From Nocardioides terrae (GTDB lineage Bacteria > Actinomycetota > Actinomycetes > Propionibacteriales > Nocardioidaceae): a DNA stretch of 64,000 nucleotides. A program made the translations under genes and the position numbers. The stretch is from assembly GCF_900112345.1 (NCBI RefSeq), contig NZ_FOLB01000001.1, forward strand, positions 514,307-578,306. Reading direction: 5' to 3'. Below are positions 46,247 through 55,157 of this stretch, piece by piece. Numbering within the stretch: the first letter of the stretch is position 1; the number at the start of each line of letters is the position of its first letter. The notes below the pieces were generated by a model that ran no database searches, was not told the DNA's origin, and saw only the letters and a program-made list of their open reading frames with translations.

Positions 46247-46252
46247 ATCCTA
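46247..46252 (-). promoter_or_regulatory. Leaderless -10 element of mca
   Basis: TAGGAT, 6 bases, then ATG 46240. Only 5 bases separate it from the opposing -10 at 46258-46263. Confidence 0.55.
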
Positions 46253-46257
46253 GGTGG

Positions 46258-46263
46258 GAGAGT
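46258..46263 (+). promoter_or_regulatory. Leaderless -10 element of the DUF4307 gene
   Basis: GAGAGT, 6 bases, then GTG 46270. Confidence 0.4.
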
Positions 46264-46269
46264 GTCGGC

Positions 46270-46671
46270 GTGACTCAGCAGGATCCGCGCATCGCCCAGC
46301 GGTACGCCGCCCAGGGGTCCGTGTGGCCCAAGGTCTTCATCGTCGCCGGGCTCGCCGTGGTGCTCCTGCTGGCGGTCTGGCTCGCCTGGGCGGTGTGGGT
46401 GCACTCGACGCCGCGGGTCACGTCGAGCCTGACCACCTTCGACGTCGTGGACGAGCACTCCGTCACCGCGGAGGTCCAGGTCGACCTGCGCTCCGACGCC
46501 GAGAACGCCAGCTGCCTCGTGCGTGCCTACGCCGAGGACCACACCGTCGTGGGCGACGTGTCCTTCGAGCCGAAGGACGGAACCAACGACGTCACGATCC
46601 GCACGGAGCGGCGCGCGACCTCGGTGGACCGGATCGGTTGCACGGCCGACGGGCAGAACGACGCCCGCTAG
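46270..46671 (+). CDS. DUF4307 membrane-anchored protein
   Basis: This 133-residue protein has a short cytoplasmic N-terminus (RIAQRYAA), one membrane helix (about residues 23-43) and an extracytoplasmic beta-rich domain with FDVVDEHSVTAEVQVDLR and SCLVRAYAEDHTVVGDV. DUF4307 is actinobacterial and often divergent from mca; its function is unknown. Confidence 0.88.
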   Translation: MTQQDPRIAQRYAAQGSVWPKVFIVAGLAVVLLLAVWLAWAVWVHSTPRVTSSLTTFDVVDEHSVTAEVQVDLRSDAENASCLVRAYAEDHTVVGDVSFEPKDGTNDVTIRTERRATSVDRIGCTADGQNDAR

Positions 46672-46683
46672 GGGTCTCCAGAC

Positions 46684-46719
46684 GGTCGCTGCGCGACCTC
46701 CTCGACCAGCGGCCGCTGG
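46684..46719. terminator. Hairpins between convergent DUF4307 and greA genes
   Basis: Two inverted repeats lie side by side: GGTCGC-TGC-GCGACC (46684-46698) and the perfect palindrome CCAGCGGCCGCTGG (46706-46719). They fill most of the 49-base gap between two stops. Confidence 0.45.
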
Positions 46720-46720
46720 G

Positions 46721-47227
46721 TCAGCCCTTGAAGAGGTCGGCGCTGAGCACGTGGACCTTGATGGTCTTGCCGGTCGGGCCGGTGAACTCCACGGTCTCGC
46801 CGGCCTTGTGGCCGAGCAGCGCCTGACCGATCGGTGCCTGCGGGCTGAAGACGTCGCCGTCGTAGAACGACTTCATCTCGATCGACGCGAGCAGGAACGT
46901 CTCGGCCTCGTCGTCGTCGTCGCCGTCGTACTTGTAGGCGATGACCTTGCCCGCTGCCACCACGCCGTCGTCGGCGGGCTCGGTCGTCTCGGCGGTGCGC
47001 AGCAGCGCCTCGAGCGCCTGGATCTCCCCCTCCAGGCGACCCTGCGCCTCGCGGGCGGCGTGGTAGCCGCCGTTCTCCTTCAGGTCGCCCTCGTCGCGCG
47101 CCGCGCTGATCTCGGCGACGATCTTCTGGCGCTGGGGACCCTTCATGTCCTCCAGCTGGGCGGCCAGCTGGTCGTAGGCCGACTTCGCCAGCCACACGGT
47201 GGACGTGGTCTCGGTCTGCTGCGTCAT
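46721..47227 (-). CDS. greA: Transcription elongation factor GreA
   Basis: GreA enters the RNA polymerase secondary channel and stimulates cleavage of backtracked RNA. The 168-residue protein has the N-terminal coiled coil with the acidic tip SAARDEGDLKENGGYHAAREAQ (catalytic Asp/Glu pair, about residues 41-62) and the C-terminal globular domain ending in FTGPTGKTIKVHVLSA. ATG 47227 has AGGAG 8 bases upstream. The leader of about 115 bases starts at a likely promoter near 47350. Confidence 0.95.
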   Translation of the reverse strand: MTQQTETTSTVWLAKSAYDQLAAQLEDMKGPQRQKIVAEISAARDEGDLKENGGYHAAREAQGRLEGEIQALEALLRTAETTEPADDGVVAAGKVIAYKYDGDDDDEAETFLLASIEMKSFYDGDVFSPQAPIGQALLGHKAGETVEFTGPTGKTIKVHVLSADLFKG

Positions 47228-47349
47228 GACGGGTACTCCTGATGGATCTCGGGAAGCCGGGCGACGGGAGAAGGCACGATCGCCACGGGTGAAGCACAGT
47301 CGGCGGGCGCATCCTTTCTCGACGGCCCAGCGGGACTGTCAGATCGTCC

Positions 47350-47355
47350 AGTGTA
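47350..47355 (-). promoter_or_regulatory. Likely -10 element of greA
   Basis: TACACT on the minus strand is the best -10 in the 177 bases between ilvA and greA. It predicts a leader of about 115 bases. I see no convincing -35. Confidence 0.35.
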
Positions 47356-47404
47356 ACAAGCGGGGACCAAGAACATGCGTCCACGCGCCGGACGACGGGG
47401 TGGG

Positions 47405-48619
47405 TCAGGTGGCGTCCACCCGGTACCCACGCGAGCGCAGTCGATCCATCACGTCCGCCGCGTGCGGCTCGCCGCGGGTCTCGAGCTGGAGCAGCACCTC
47501 GACCTGGTCCAGGCGCAGCGCGGCGCTGTGCCGAGCATGCGCGACGTCGAGCACGTTGGCCCCCGCAGCCGCCACCTCGCCGAGCAGGTGGGCCAGCTCG
47601 CCCGGGAGGTCGGGGATGACGACGCGCAGGGTGAGGTAGCGGCCGGCCGCGGCCAGTCCGTGCCTGATCACCTTGTTGAGCAGCAGCGGGTCGACGTTGC
47701 CACCGGACAGCACGATCACCGTCGGCCCGACGAAGGCCAGCGGGTCGTCGAGGACCGCGGCGACGCCGGCTGCACCGGCCGGCTCGACGACGAGCTTCGC
47801 GCGCTCGAGCACCGCGAGCAGCGCCCGTGATAGCGACTCCTCGGAGACGGTGCGGATCTCGTCCACGTGATCGCGTACGGCGCCGAAGGTGATGTCTCCC
47901 GGCAGCCCGACAGCGATGCCGTCGGCCATCGTGCGCATCGACGGCAGCGCGACCGGGCGGCCCTGCTCGAGCGACCCGGGGAACGCGGCGGCCCCCTCGG
48001 CCTGGACGCCGATCACCCGGACGTCGGGCCGCTTGGCCTTGATCGCGAGCGCGATGCCGGCGAGCAGCCCTCCCCCACCGGTCGGCACGACGACGGTGCG
48101 CACCTCGGGCACCTGCTCGAGGATCTCGAGCCCGACGCTGCCCTGGCCGGCCACGATGTCGACGTGGTCGAACGGGTGGATGAGCACGGCACCGGTCTCG
48201 TCGGCGTACCTCCTGGCCGCGACGAGGCTGTCCTCGAGGTAGCGCCCCTCGAAGACGACCTCGGCGCCGTAGCCCCGGGTCGCGCGCTCCTTGGGGATCG
48301 GCGCGCCCTCGGGCATGAAGACGGTGGCCTTGATCCCGAGGGTCTGCGCGGCGAGCGCGACGCCCTGGGCGTGGTTGCCGGCGCTGGCCGCGACGACCCC
48401 GCGGGCGCGCTCCTCGGCGCTGAGTCGGGCGATGCGCACGAAGGCGCCGCGGGCCTTGAACGAGCCCGTCCGCTGCAGGTTCTCGCACTTGAAGCGGACC
48501 GGCGACCCGGTGCGCTGCTCGAGCCAGCGGGCACCCTGGACGGGCGTCTCGATGGCCGCGTCGCCGATCAGTGCGCGCGCGGCCTCGATGTCGGCAAGGG
48601 TGACGGCGGGCTCGCTCAT
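47405..48619 (-). CDS. ilvA: Threonine ammonia-lyase (biosynthetic type with ACT domain)
   Basis: The PLP enzyme converts threonine to 2-oxobutyrate in isoleucine synthesis. The 404-residue protein has the PLP-lysine motif LQRTGSFKARGA (about residues 48-59), SAGNHAQGVALAA, the phosphate-binding glycine loop VPTGGGGLLAGIA (about 180-192) and a C-terminal ACT-like domain (about 330-400) for allosteric control. ATG 48619 overlaps the AI-2E permease stop as ATGA. A shorter, catabolic TdcB-like role is possible. Confidence 0.92.
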   Translation of the reverse strand: MSEPAVTLADIEAARALIGDAAIETPVQGARWLEQRTGSPVRFKCENLQRTGSFKARGAFVRIARLSAEERARGVVAASAGNHAQGVALAAQTLGIKATVFMPEGAPIPKERATRGYGAEVVFEGRYLEDSLVAARRYADETGAVLIHPFDHVDIVAGQGSVGLEILEQVPEVRTVVVPTGGGGLLAGIALAIKAKRPDVRVIGVQAEGAAAFPGSLEQGRPVALPSMRTMADGIAVGLPGDITFGAVRDHVDEIRTVSEESLSRALLAVLERAKLVVEPAGAAGVAAVLDDPLAFVGPTVIVLSGGNVDPLLLNKVIRHGLAAAGRYLTLRVVIPDLPGELAHLLGEVAAAGANVLDVAHARHSAALRLDQVEVLLQLETRGEPHAADVMDRLRSRGYRVDAT

Positions 48620-49959
48620 CGGTCGGAGTCCTCGGTGTCGTTGGAGTCGGGGAGGTCGGCGGTGCCCGGCGCGTCCGTGGCGTCATCCGACACGTCAGGC
48701 GACACGTCGTCGCCGACGGGTGCCTCGTCGGCGAGAGCACCCGCCGAGACCCCGGAGACGAGGTGCTGCACGACCGCGTTGATGGCCGCCGCGAGCGGCA
48801 CGGCGACGAGCGCCCCGGCGATGCCGGCCACGAGGATGCCGGTCGCGATCGCCACGATGACGCCGAGCGGGTGCACCGAGACCCACCGGCCGAGGAGGAA
48901 CGGCTGGAGTCCGTGGGCCTCGAGCTGCTGCACGAGGATGACGCCGGCGAGCATCAGCAGTGCGGTGATGAGGCCCTGGTCGACCAGGGCGACGAGGACG
49001 GCGACGCTGCCGGCCACAGTCGCGCCGACGAGCGGCACGAAGGCGCCGAGGAAGACGAGGACGCCGATCGCGGCTACGAACGGTACGCCCAGGATCGCCG
49101 CCACGATCATCACGCCGATCGCGTCGACGGCCGCGACGATCACGGTGGCCCGCACGAACTGGGTGAGCGAGATCCAGGCGACCCGGCCCGAGCCGTCGAC
49201 CTGGTCGCGGGCCGCGCGCGGAGCGAGCCGGACGATCCAGGACCAGATCCGGTCGCCGTCGGCGAGGAAGAAGTAGGTCGCGAAGAGTGTGATGAAGAGA
49301 CCCGCGAAGACGTGCGACAGCGCCGTGCCGACCTCGCCGACGCGCCCGACGACATTGCTGCCCTGGCTCTGGTCGGTGATCGACTTCTGGATCCGGTCGA
49401 TGTAGTCGTTGATCTGGCTGTCGCTCGCGTTCAGCGGGCCGGTCTTGAGCCAGTCCTTGATCTCGTCGAGCCCCTTGACCGTCTGGTCGGCGAGGTCGTG
49501 GGCGCCGTTGGCGACCTGCTGGCCAGCGAAGGTGAGGAGGGAGGCGATGAACAGGATGCCGCCGATGACGACGAGCAGCGACGAGACGCCGCGCGGCAGG
49601 CCGACCCGCTGCAGCGCCGCGACGACGGGTACGACGAGCGCGGCGATGAGCATCGCGACGACGATCGGGATGACCACGACCTCGAGGAAGCCGAGCGCAC
49701 GGACCAGCAGGTAGCCGGCGCCGGCGATGACGAGGAACCGCCAGGACCACTGCGCGGCCATCTCCACGCCGCGCGGCACCTCCGGCCGACCGACCGGCAC
49801 GCGCGTGGTCACCGGCACCGCTAGCTGTGCCTGGCGCTCCTCGCGCAACTGGCTCCACTGGTGCAGGAGCCGGGCCGCGAAGCCGGCGTCGTCGGCCGAC
49901 GGCGGCGCTGCCGGCGGCGGCGCCGCCAGGGGCGGCGGCTCCAGGTTGTCCTCGGTCAC
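48616..49959 (-). CDS. AI-2E transporter family membrane protein
   Basis: This 447-residue protein has a disordered proline-rich N-terminus of about 65 residues, about seven to eight transmembrane helices and an acidic tail. It shows family features LVVIGGILFIASLLTF, GALVAVPLAAAINAV and LQPFLLGRWVSVHPL (about 360-375). The family (UPF0118) includes TqsA and putative Na+/H+ antiporters; autoinducer transport is not shown here. GTG 49959 has TAGTCT 7 bases upstream. Confidence 0.88.
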   Translation of the reverse strand: MTEDNLEPPPLAAPPPAAPPSADDAGFAARLLHQWSQLREERQAQLAVPVTTRVPVGRPEVPRGVEMAAQWSWRFLVIAGAGYLLVRALGFLEVVVIPIVVAMLIAALVVPVVAALQRVGLPRGVSSLLVVIGGILFIASLLTFAGQQVANGAHDLADQTVKGLDEIKDWLKTGPLNASDSQINDYIDRIQKSITDQSQGSNVVGRVGEVGTALSHVFAGLFITLFATYFFLADGDRIWSWIVRLAPRAARDQVDGSGRVAWISLTQFVRATVIVAAVDAIGVMIVAAILGVPFVAAIGVLVFLGAFVPLVGATVAGSVAVLVALVDQGLITALLMLAGVILVQQLEAHGLQPFLLGRWVSVHPLGVIVAIATGILVAGIAGALVAVPLAAAINAVVQHLVSGVSAGALADEAPVGDDVSPDVSDDATDAPGTADLPDSNDTEDSDR

Positions 49960-49966
49960 ATCGCTG

Positions 49967-49972
49967 AGACTA
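49967..49972 (-). promoter_or_regulatory. Leaderless -10 element of the AI-2E family gene
   Basis: TAGTCT, 7 bases, then GTG 49959. Confidence 0.5.
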
Positions 49973-50020
49973 CGAGGTCGCGAGCACGGGTCGCGCCTCA
50001 CCCGGCCGCGTCCGGCGGCC

Positions 50021-50048
50021 GTCAGCTGTCAGCTGTCAGCTGTCAGCC
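50021..50048. repeat. Tandem 7-bp repeat at the end of metB
   Basis: The unit GTCAGCT is repeated about four times in the 3' flank of metB and includes its stop codon (50043-50045). Slippage here could shift the stop or add residues. Confidence 0.8.
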
Positions 50049-51203
50049 CAGGGCGCGGTCGAGGTCGGCGACCAGGTCGTCGGCGGTCTCGATGCCGACG
50101 CTGAGCCTGATCAGGTCGGCGGGGACCTCGAGGTCGGTGCCCGCCACGCTGGCGTGGGTCATCCGGCCGGGGTGCTCGATGAGTGACTCCACGCCGCCGA
50201 GGGACTCGCCCAGGGTGAAGACCTCGGCCCGCTCACACACCGCGAGCGCCTGCGCCTCGCCGCCCGTGACGCGGAAGGACACCATGCCGCCGTACCGCTT
50301 CATCTGGCGGGAGGCGACCGCGTGGCCGGGGTGGCTCTCGAGGCCGGGGTAGATCACCTCCGCGACACGGGAGTCGTTGACCAGGAAGTCGACGACGCGC
50401 TCCGCGTTGTCGCAGTGCCGGTCCATCCGGACGCCGAGCGTCTTGAGGCCGCGGTGGGTGAGGAACGCGTCGAACGGACCCGCTACGCCGCCGATCGCGT
50501 TCTGGTGGAAGGCGATCCGGTCGGCCAGCTCGAGGTCGCGCACCACGACCGCTCCCCCGACGACGTCGGAGTGGCCGCCGACGTACTTCGTCGTGGAGTG
50601 GACGACCACGTCGGCGCCGAGGGTCAGCGGCTGCTGGAGGTACGGCGACGCGAAGGTGTTGTCCACGACGAGCAGTGCACCGGCCGCGTGGGCGAGGTTG
50701 GCGATCGCCGCGATGTCGCCGATGTTGAGCAGCGGGTTGGTGGGCGTCTCGACCCAGACCAGCTTGGTGCGGCCGGGCTGGATCGCCTCGGCGACCGCCG
50801 CGGCGTCGTGCACCGCCGCGGGGGTGTAGTCGAGACCCCACGGCCGGGCGACCTTGTCGACGAGGCGGTAGGTGCCGCCGTAGGCGTCGTCGGGGAAGAC
50901 GAGGTGGTCCCCCGGCTTCATCAGCGACCGCAGGATGGTGTCCTCGGCGGCCAGGCCGCTGGCGAACGCGAACCCGCGCTCGCCCTCCTCGACGGCCGCG
51001 ATCGCGCCCTCCAGCGCGGTGCGGGTCGGGTTGGCGGAGCGGCTGTACTCGTAGCCGCCGCGCAGGCCACCGACGCCGTCCTGCTTGTAGGTGCTGGACG
51101 CGACGATGGGCGGGTTCACCGCGCCGGTCGTCGGATCCGGCTCGTAGCCGGCGTGGATCGCGCGCGTCTCGAAGCCTGACTTGTTCCGGTGCTCCTGGGT
51201 CAC
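50043..51203 (-). CDS. metB: Cystathionine gamma-synthase
   Basis: This 386-residue PLP enzyme of the Cys/Met metabolism family joins cysteine to an activated homoserine on the way to methionine. It has the PLP-lysine motif VHSTTKYVGGHSDVVGG (Lys about residue 205), YSRSANPTRTALE near the N-terminus, and FTLGESLGGVESLIEHP near the end. Distinguishing it from cystathionine gamma-lyase by sequence alone is uncertain. GTG 51203 has TAGGCT 6 bases upstream. Confidence 0.9.
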   Translation of the reverse strand: MTQEHRNKSGFETRAIHAGYEPDPTTGAVNPPIVASSTYKQDGVGGLRGGYEYSRSANPTRTALEGAIAAVEEGERGFAFASGLAAEDTILRSLMKPGDHLVFPDDAYGGTYRLVDKVARPWGLDYTPAAVHDAAAVAEAIQPGRTKLVWVETPTNPLLNIGDIAAIANLAHAAGALLVVDNTFASPYLQQPLTLGADVVVHSTTKYVGGHSDVVGGAVVVRDLELADRIAFHQNAIGGVAGPFDAFLTHRGLKTLGVRMDRHCDNAERVVDFLVNDSRVAEVIYPGLESHPGHAVASRQMKRYGGMVSFRVTGGEAQALAVCERAEVFTLGESLGGVESLIEHPGRMTHASVAGTDLEVPADLIRLSVGIETADDLVADLDRALG

Positions 51204-51209
51204 AGCCCG

Positions 51210-51215
51210 AGCCTA
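51210..51215 (-). promoter_or_regulatory. Leaderless -10 element of metB
   Basis: TAGGCT, 6 bases, then GTG 51203. Confidence 0.5.
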
Positions 51216-51289
51216 GCCAGCCGGGGAACGTCTGGCGCAGCGGCGGTGTTTGGATGGGTGCCACCACCAGACTCTCGAAGGAGGACACC

Positions 51290-51937
51290 ATGTTCGGTCG
51301 TCCGACCGCCCTCTTCGCCCCCGAGCAGACCCTGCCCGGTCACGAGGCCCCCGCCTGGGAGCTGCCCGCGCAGCACCGGGTCCTCGGCACCGCGCTCGAC
51401 GCGACGCCCGGCGACGGCACCACGCCCGACGGCCTTGAGGTCGCCTACTTCGGTCTGGGCTGCTTCTGGGGCGCCGAGGAGATCTACTGGCAGAAGCCCG
51501 GGGTCTACACGACGTCCGTCGGTTACCAGGGCGGCACCTCGCCGAACCCGACGTACGAGGAGGTGTGCTCGGGCCGGACCAACCACACCGAGGCCGTCCG
51601 GATCGTCTTCGACCCGGCGGTGGTCTCCTACGCCGACCTGGTCAAGCAGTTCTTCGAGGTGCACGACCCGACCCAGGGCATGCGCCAGGGCAACGACGTC
51701 GGGACGCAGTACCGCTCCGCGATCTACTTCACGAGCCCGGAGCAGGAGCTGACCGCCCGCGAGCTGACCGAGGTGTACGGCGAGGAGCTGGCCCGTCGCG
51801 GGTTCGACCCGATCACCACCGAGGTCCGCGAGGCGCCGATCTACTACTACGCCGAGCCCTACCACCAGCAGTACCTGGCCGTGAACGTGAACGGGTACCG
51901 GTGCCACTCGTCGACCGGGATCCCGTTCCCGGGCTGA
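51290..51937 (+). CDS. msrA: Peptide methionine sulfoxide reductase MsrA
   Basis: MsrA reduces the S-form of methionine sulfoxide in proteins. The 215-residue protein has the catalytic GLGCFWGAEE (Cys about residue 53), GYQGGTSPNPTYEEVCSGRTNHTEAV, FFEVHDPTQGMRQGNDVGTQYRS and YHQQYL motifs, with a resolving-type cysteine near the end (GYRCH). ATG 51290 has GGAGG about 6 bases upstream, a strong site unlike most single genes here. Confidence 0.95.
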   Translation: MFGRPTALFAPEQTLPGHEAPAWELPAQHRVLGTALDATPGDGTTPDGLEVAYFGLGCFWGAEEIYWQKPGVYTTSVGYQGGTSPNPTYEEVCSGRTNHTEAVRIVFDPAVVSYADLVKQFFEVHDPTQGMRQGNDVGTQYRSAIYFTSPEQELTARELTEVYGEELARRGFDPITTEVREAPIYYYAEPYHQQYLAVNVNGYRCHSSTGIPFPG

Positions 51938-52040
51938 TCGGCCGCTCCGCAGAAGTCACCACGGAAATCGCTCAACCCGGGCCGCGGTCGGACGAATATT
52001 GGGATTGACCACTTCCTGGACGAGATCGCGGGGAACTTCC

Positions 52041-54413
52041 ATGGCAGGCACTGCGCCACGCCGAGCGACCCTCGAGCTGCTGTTCAACTCGTTGGTCTGC
52101 TGCGCCGGCCTCGTGGTGGCCACAGTGGCCGCCGTCTCCGCGGTCTCCAGCGGAGAGACCGTGCCCCCGCTGCTCGCCGTCGGCGGCATCCTGCTGACGG
52201 TGCTGGTCGCGCGGTTCCCCGTGCTCTTCGACCGCGGCGAGGGCGGCACCGTCGAGATCGGCTTCGACTCGACCGTGCTGATCTTCATGCTCTGCACGCT
52301 CGACGAGAGCGCGGCGCTCGTGGTCTGGTCGCTCGGCGTCCTCGCGACGCAGATCGCCTCGGAGAAGCGGGTCGCGGCGAAGCTGTTCAACATCGGCGTC
52401 GGCATCCTGGGTGGGGCGATCGCGGCGCTCATCCTCGCCGCCACCCCCAAGTCCGACGGTCTGGCGACGGCCCACGAGCTGCTCGCGGTCGCAGTCGCGG
52501 CGACGGCGTACTTCAGCACCGACCTGTTGCTCTCCGCGGTGTCGCTCACGATCAGGGGCGGGCAGTTCAGAAATCACGTGCTGCAGCGCCAGACCGTGCT
52601 GGCCATCGCCTGCTTCGTCCCCTTCGACATGCTCGGCTACCTGGCCGCCATCGTCTATCGCGCGACGCCGTGGTGGACGCTGAGCCTCCTGTGTGCACCG
52701 CTGGTGAGCCTCCTGGTCGCGACCCGCGCCGTGACCCGGGGCGAGGAGAACTCTCGCCGGCTCTCGGCGCTCTTCGACGCGGCCGTCCGCGCGCAGACGC
52801 TCACCACCCGCGGTGAGGTGGAGGAGGCGCTGGTCGATGACGCCCGACGGCTGCTCCGCCTCCCCCAGGTCGACGTGCGCCCCACGCCGCCGGGCAAGGG
52901 CGAGATCGGCGCCGAGGTGCGCGGCGGCAAGGAGACGACCTGGCTGGTCGCGAAGGCGCTCGACCGGGCCCGCTCGACGTCGTACGCCGACGAGCAGGCG
53001 CTCAAGGCGCTCGCCGCGGTCGCCGACGAGGCGCTCTCCCGCCTCGACCTGATCGAGGAGAAGGTGCACGTCGCGCGGCACGACCCGCTCACCGACCTGC
53101 CCAACCGCGGCATCCTGCTCGACCGCGTGTCGCGGGCCCTCGAGGCCGCGCACGCCGACGCGCGTTGGGTGGCGCTGCTCTTCATCGACCTCGACGACTT
53201 CAAGCCGGTCAACGACCGCTTCGGCCACGACGCCGGTGACGCCGTCCTCGTCGAGCTCGCCGACCGGCTCCGGACGGCGGTCGGCGGTGCCGGCACCGTG
53301 GCCCGGCTCGGCGGCGACGAGTTCGCCGTCCTCTTCGAGGACCTGCCGCCGCGTGAGGTCGAGACGGCGTGCGAACATTTGCTCGCGATCATCGCCGACG
53401 ACCTCCACGTCGGGGGCAGCACGTTCACCATCGAGGCCAGCGCCGGCATCGCCTTCGCGGAGTCCGACGACACCGCGACGGGCCTGGTCCGCAAGGCGGA
53501 CCTCGCCATGTATGCCGCCAAGGCGAAGGGCGAGGGCGGTGTCGAGAAGTACGTCAGGGCGATGGGTCAGTCCCGCCTGGAGCGGCTCGACCTGATCGAC
53601 GACCTGCGTTCCGCCATCGCCGGCGGCGAGATCAACGTCGTCTACCAGCCGATCATCGCGGTCGAGACCGGCCGGATCGTCGGCGCCGAGGCGCTGGCCC
53701 GCTGGTCACGCGACGGCGTCCCGATCCCGCCCGACGTCTTCATCACTGCCGCGGAGGACGCCGGCCTCATCGTGGACCTCGGCGACCACGTTCTCCGGCG
53801 AGTGGCCGCCGACGTGGCGACGCTGCGCAGCCACATCGACGGCCCGTTCCTGATGACGGTCAACATCTCCGCGCGCCAGCTGCGCGAGGCCACGTTCGTC
53901 GACAGCGTGCGAAGCGCCATCGCCGCGATGCACGGCGTCACCCTGGTCCTCGAGATCACCGAGCGGCAGGGCATCGACCTCGACCCGATCGTGCTGTCGC
54001 GGATGGAGGCGATCTGCGCGGCCGGCGCCCGCTTGGCCGTCGACGACTTCGGCGTCGGCTTCTCCTCGATCAGCTATCTGCACGACCTGCCGGTGCACTA
54101 CATCAAGGCCGACGCCGCCCTGGCCCAGGACATCGCCGTCGACGAGCGCGCCCGCGCCCTGCTGCGCTCGGTCATCGCGATGGGCCGCACCCTCGGCCTC
54201 GGCGTCGTGATCGAGGGCATCGAGTCCGACGACCAGCTCGCGGCGCTCGGCAACGACACCGGGGAGCTGACCGCCCAGGGCTACCTGATGTATCGCCCCA
54301 TGGTCCTCGACCGGCTCGCGGCGACCATCGCAGTCGACCGCGACGTCAACGCGCAGGCGCCGCAGGACCACCGCTGGCGGGGCGTGAAGGCCCTCGTCGA
54401 GGCGTCGGCCTGA
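52041..54413 (+). CDS. Membrane GGDEF-EAL cyclic di-GMP signalling protein
   Basis: This 790-residue protein has an N-terminal membrane region (about residues 9-230, six or seven helices), a short cytoplasmic domain (about 235-340), a GGDEF domain (about 345-505, motif RLGGDEFAVL intact) and an EAL domain (about 520-775) with EALARW, TVNIS, EITE, VDDFGVGFSS and EGIE residues for metal and catalysis. It could both make and break c-di-GMP; no RxxD inhibition site precedes GGDEF. ATG 52041 has GGGGAA upstream; a TTG at 51999 is an alternative. Confidence 0.9.
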   Translation: MAGTAPRRATLELLFNSLVCCAGLVVATVAAVSAVSSGETVPPLLAVGGILLTVLVARFPVLFDRGEGGTVEIGFDSTVLIFMLCTLDESAALVVWSLGVLATQIASEKRVAAKLFNIGVGILGGAIAALILAATPKSDGLATAHELLAVAVAATAYFSTDLLLSAVSLTIRGGQFRNHVLQRQTVLAIACFVPFDMLGYLAAIVYRATPWWTLSLLCAPLVSLLVATRAVTRGEENSRRLSALFDAAVRAQTLTTRGEVEEALVDDARRLLRLPQVDVRPTPPGKGEIGAEVRGGKETTWLVAKALDRARSTSYADEQALKALAAVADEALSRLDLIEEKVHVARHDPLTDLPNRGILLDRVSRALEAAHADARWVALLFIDLDDFKPVNDRFGHDAGDAVLVELADRLRTAVGGAGTVARLGGDEFAVLFEDLPPREVETACEHLLAIIADDLHVGGSTFTIEASAGIAFAESDDTATGLVRKADLAMYAAKAKGEGGVEKYVRAMGQSRLERLDLIDDLRSAIAGGEINVVYQPIIAVETGRIVGAEALARWSRDGVPIPPDVFITAAEDAGLIVDLGDHVLRRVAADVATLRSHIDGPFLMTVNISARQLREATFVDSVRSAIAAMHGVTLVLEITERQGIDLDPIVLSRMEAICAAGARLAVDDFGVGFSSISYLHDLPVHYIKADAALAQDIAVDERARALLRSVIAMGRTLGLGVVIEGIESDDQLAALGNDTGELTAQGYLMYRPMVLDRLAATIAVDRDVNAQAPQDHRWRGVKALVEASA

Positions 54414-54501
54414 GCCGCACCGGCTGGGTCGGCGGTCGTCGCGAGCGTCCTGCGGCGACCCCGCCAGGTCGCGCGGGGCGGCATGGATCTGCGCCCGTAC
54501 G

Positions 54502-54507
54502 GATAAT
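54502..54507 (+). promoter_or_regulatory. Leaderless -10 element of the methyltransferase gene
   Basis: GATAAT, 7 bases, then GTG 54515; one of the best -10 matches in the window. Confidence 0.5.
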
Positions 54508-54514
54508 GGGCCGC

Positions 54515-55120
54515 GTGCCGCCGACGACGACCTTCGACAGCCTCGAGATCGAGTACGACGACCGCGTCCTCAGCCCTCGACCCTGGACTGCGCTGCAGGC
54601 GCACTGGGCGGCCGAGCTCCTCGGCGAGGCGCCGGCCGGCGCGGTGCTCGAGCTCTGCGCCGGTGCCGGCCAGATCGGGCTGCTCGCGATCAGCCGGCAA
54701 CCTCGCCACCTCGTCTGCGTCGACAGCTCGCCCGTCGCGTGCGACTTCGCCCGCGGCAACGCCGTGGCCGCCGGACTCGGCGAGCTGGTCGACATCCGCG
54801 AGCGCCCGCTGGAGGACGCCGTGGCGCCCGATGAGCGGTTCGCACTCGTGATCGCCGACCCGCCGTGGGTCCCTCGCGACGAGACCGACCGCTTCCCCGA
54901 GGACCCGCTGACCGCCATCGACGGCGGTCCGGACGGGCTCGACGTGGCGCGCTCCTGCGTCCGCGTCGCAGCCGCCCATCTCCTGCCCGGCGCCTCGATC
55001 CTGCTGCAGCTCGGCACCCGGGAGCAGGCTTCGACGCTCGCCGGCGAGTGCCCCGACCTCGAGCTCCTCGGCCTCCGCGACGCCGACGGCGGGGTCGTCG
55101 TACTCCTCCGCCCCCGCTGA
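54515..55120 (+). CDS. Class I SAM-dependent methyltransferase (HemK/PrmC-like)
   Basis: This 201-residue cytoplasmic protein has the SAM motif VLELCAGAGQIGLLA (about residues 44-58), acidic strand-2 end VCVDSSPVA, and the catalytic tetrad region VIADPPWVP (about 112-120), like the NPPY loop of amino or amide methyltransferases. It lacks the N-terminal domain of PrmC. The substrate is unknown. It converges on the deaminase gene. Confidence 0.85.
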   Translation: MPPTTTFDSLEIEYDDRVLSPRPWTALQAHWAAELLGEAPAGAVLELCAGAGQIGLLAISRQPRHLVCVDSSPVACDFARGNAVAAGLGELVDIRERPLEDAVAPDERFALVIADPPWVPRDETDRFPEDPLTAIDGGPDGLDVARSCVRVAAAHLLPGASILLQLGTREQASTLAGECPDLELLGLRDADGGVVVLLRPR

Positions 55121-55157
55121 CCTCTTCCCGCCGCCCGGGCCGGCGACGATCAGACGG

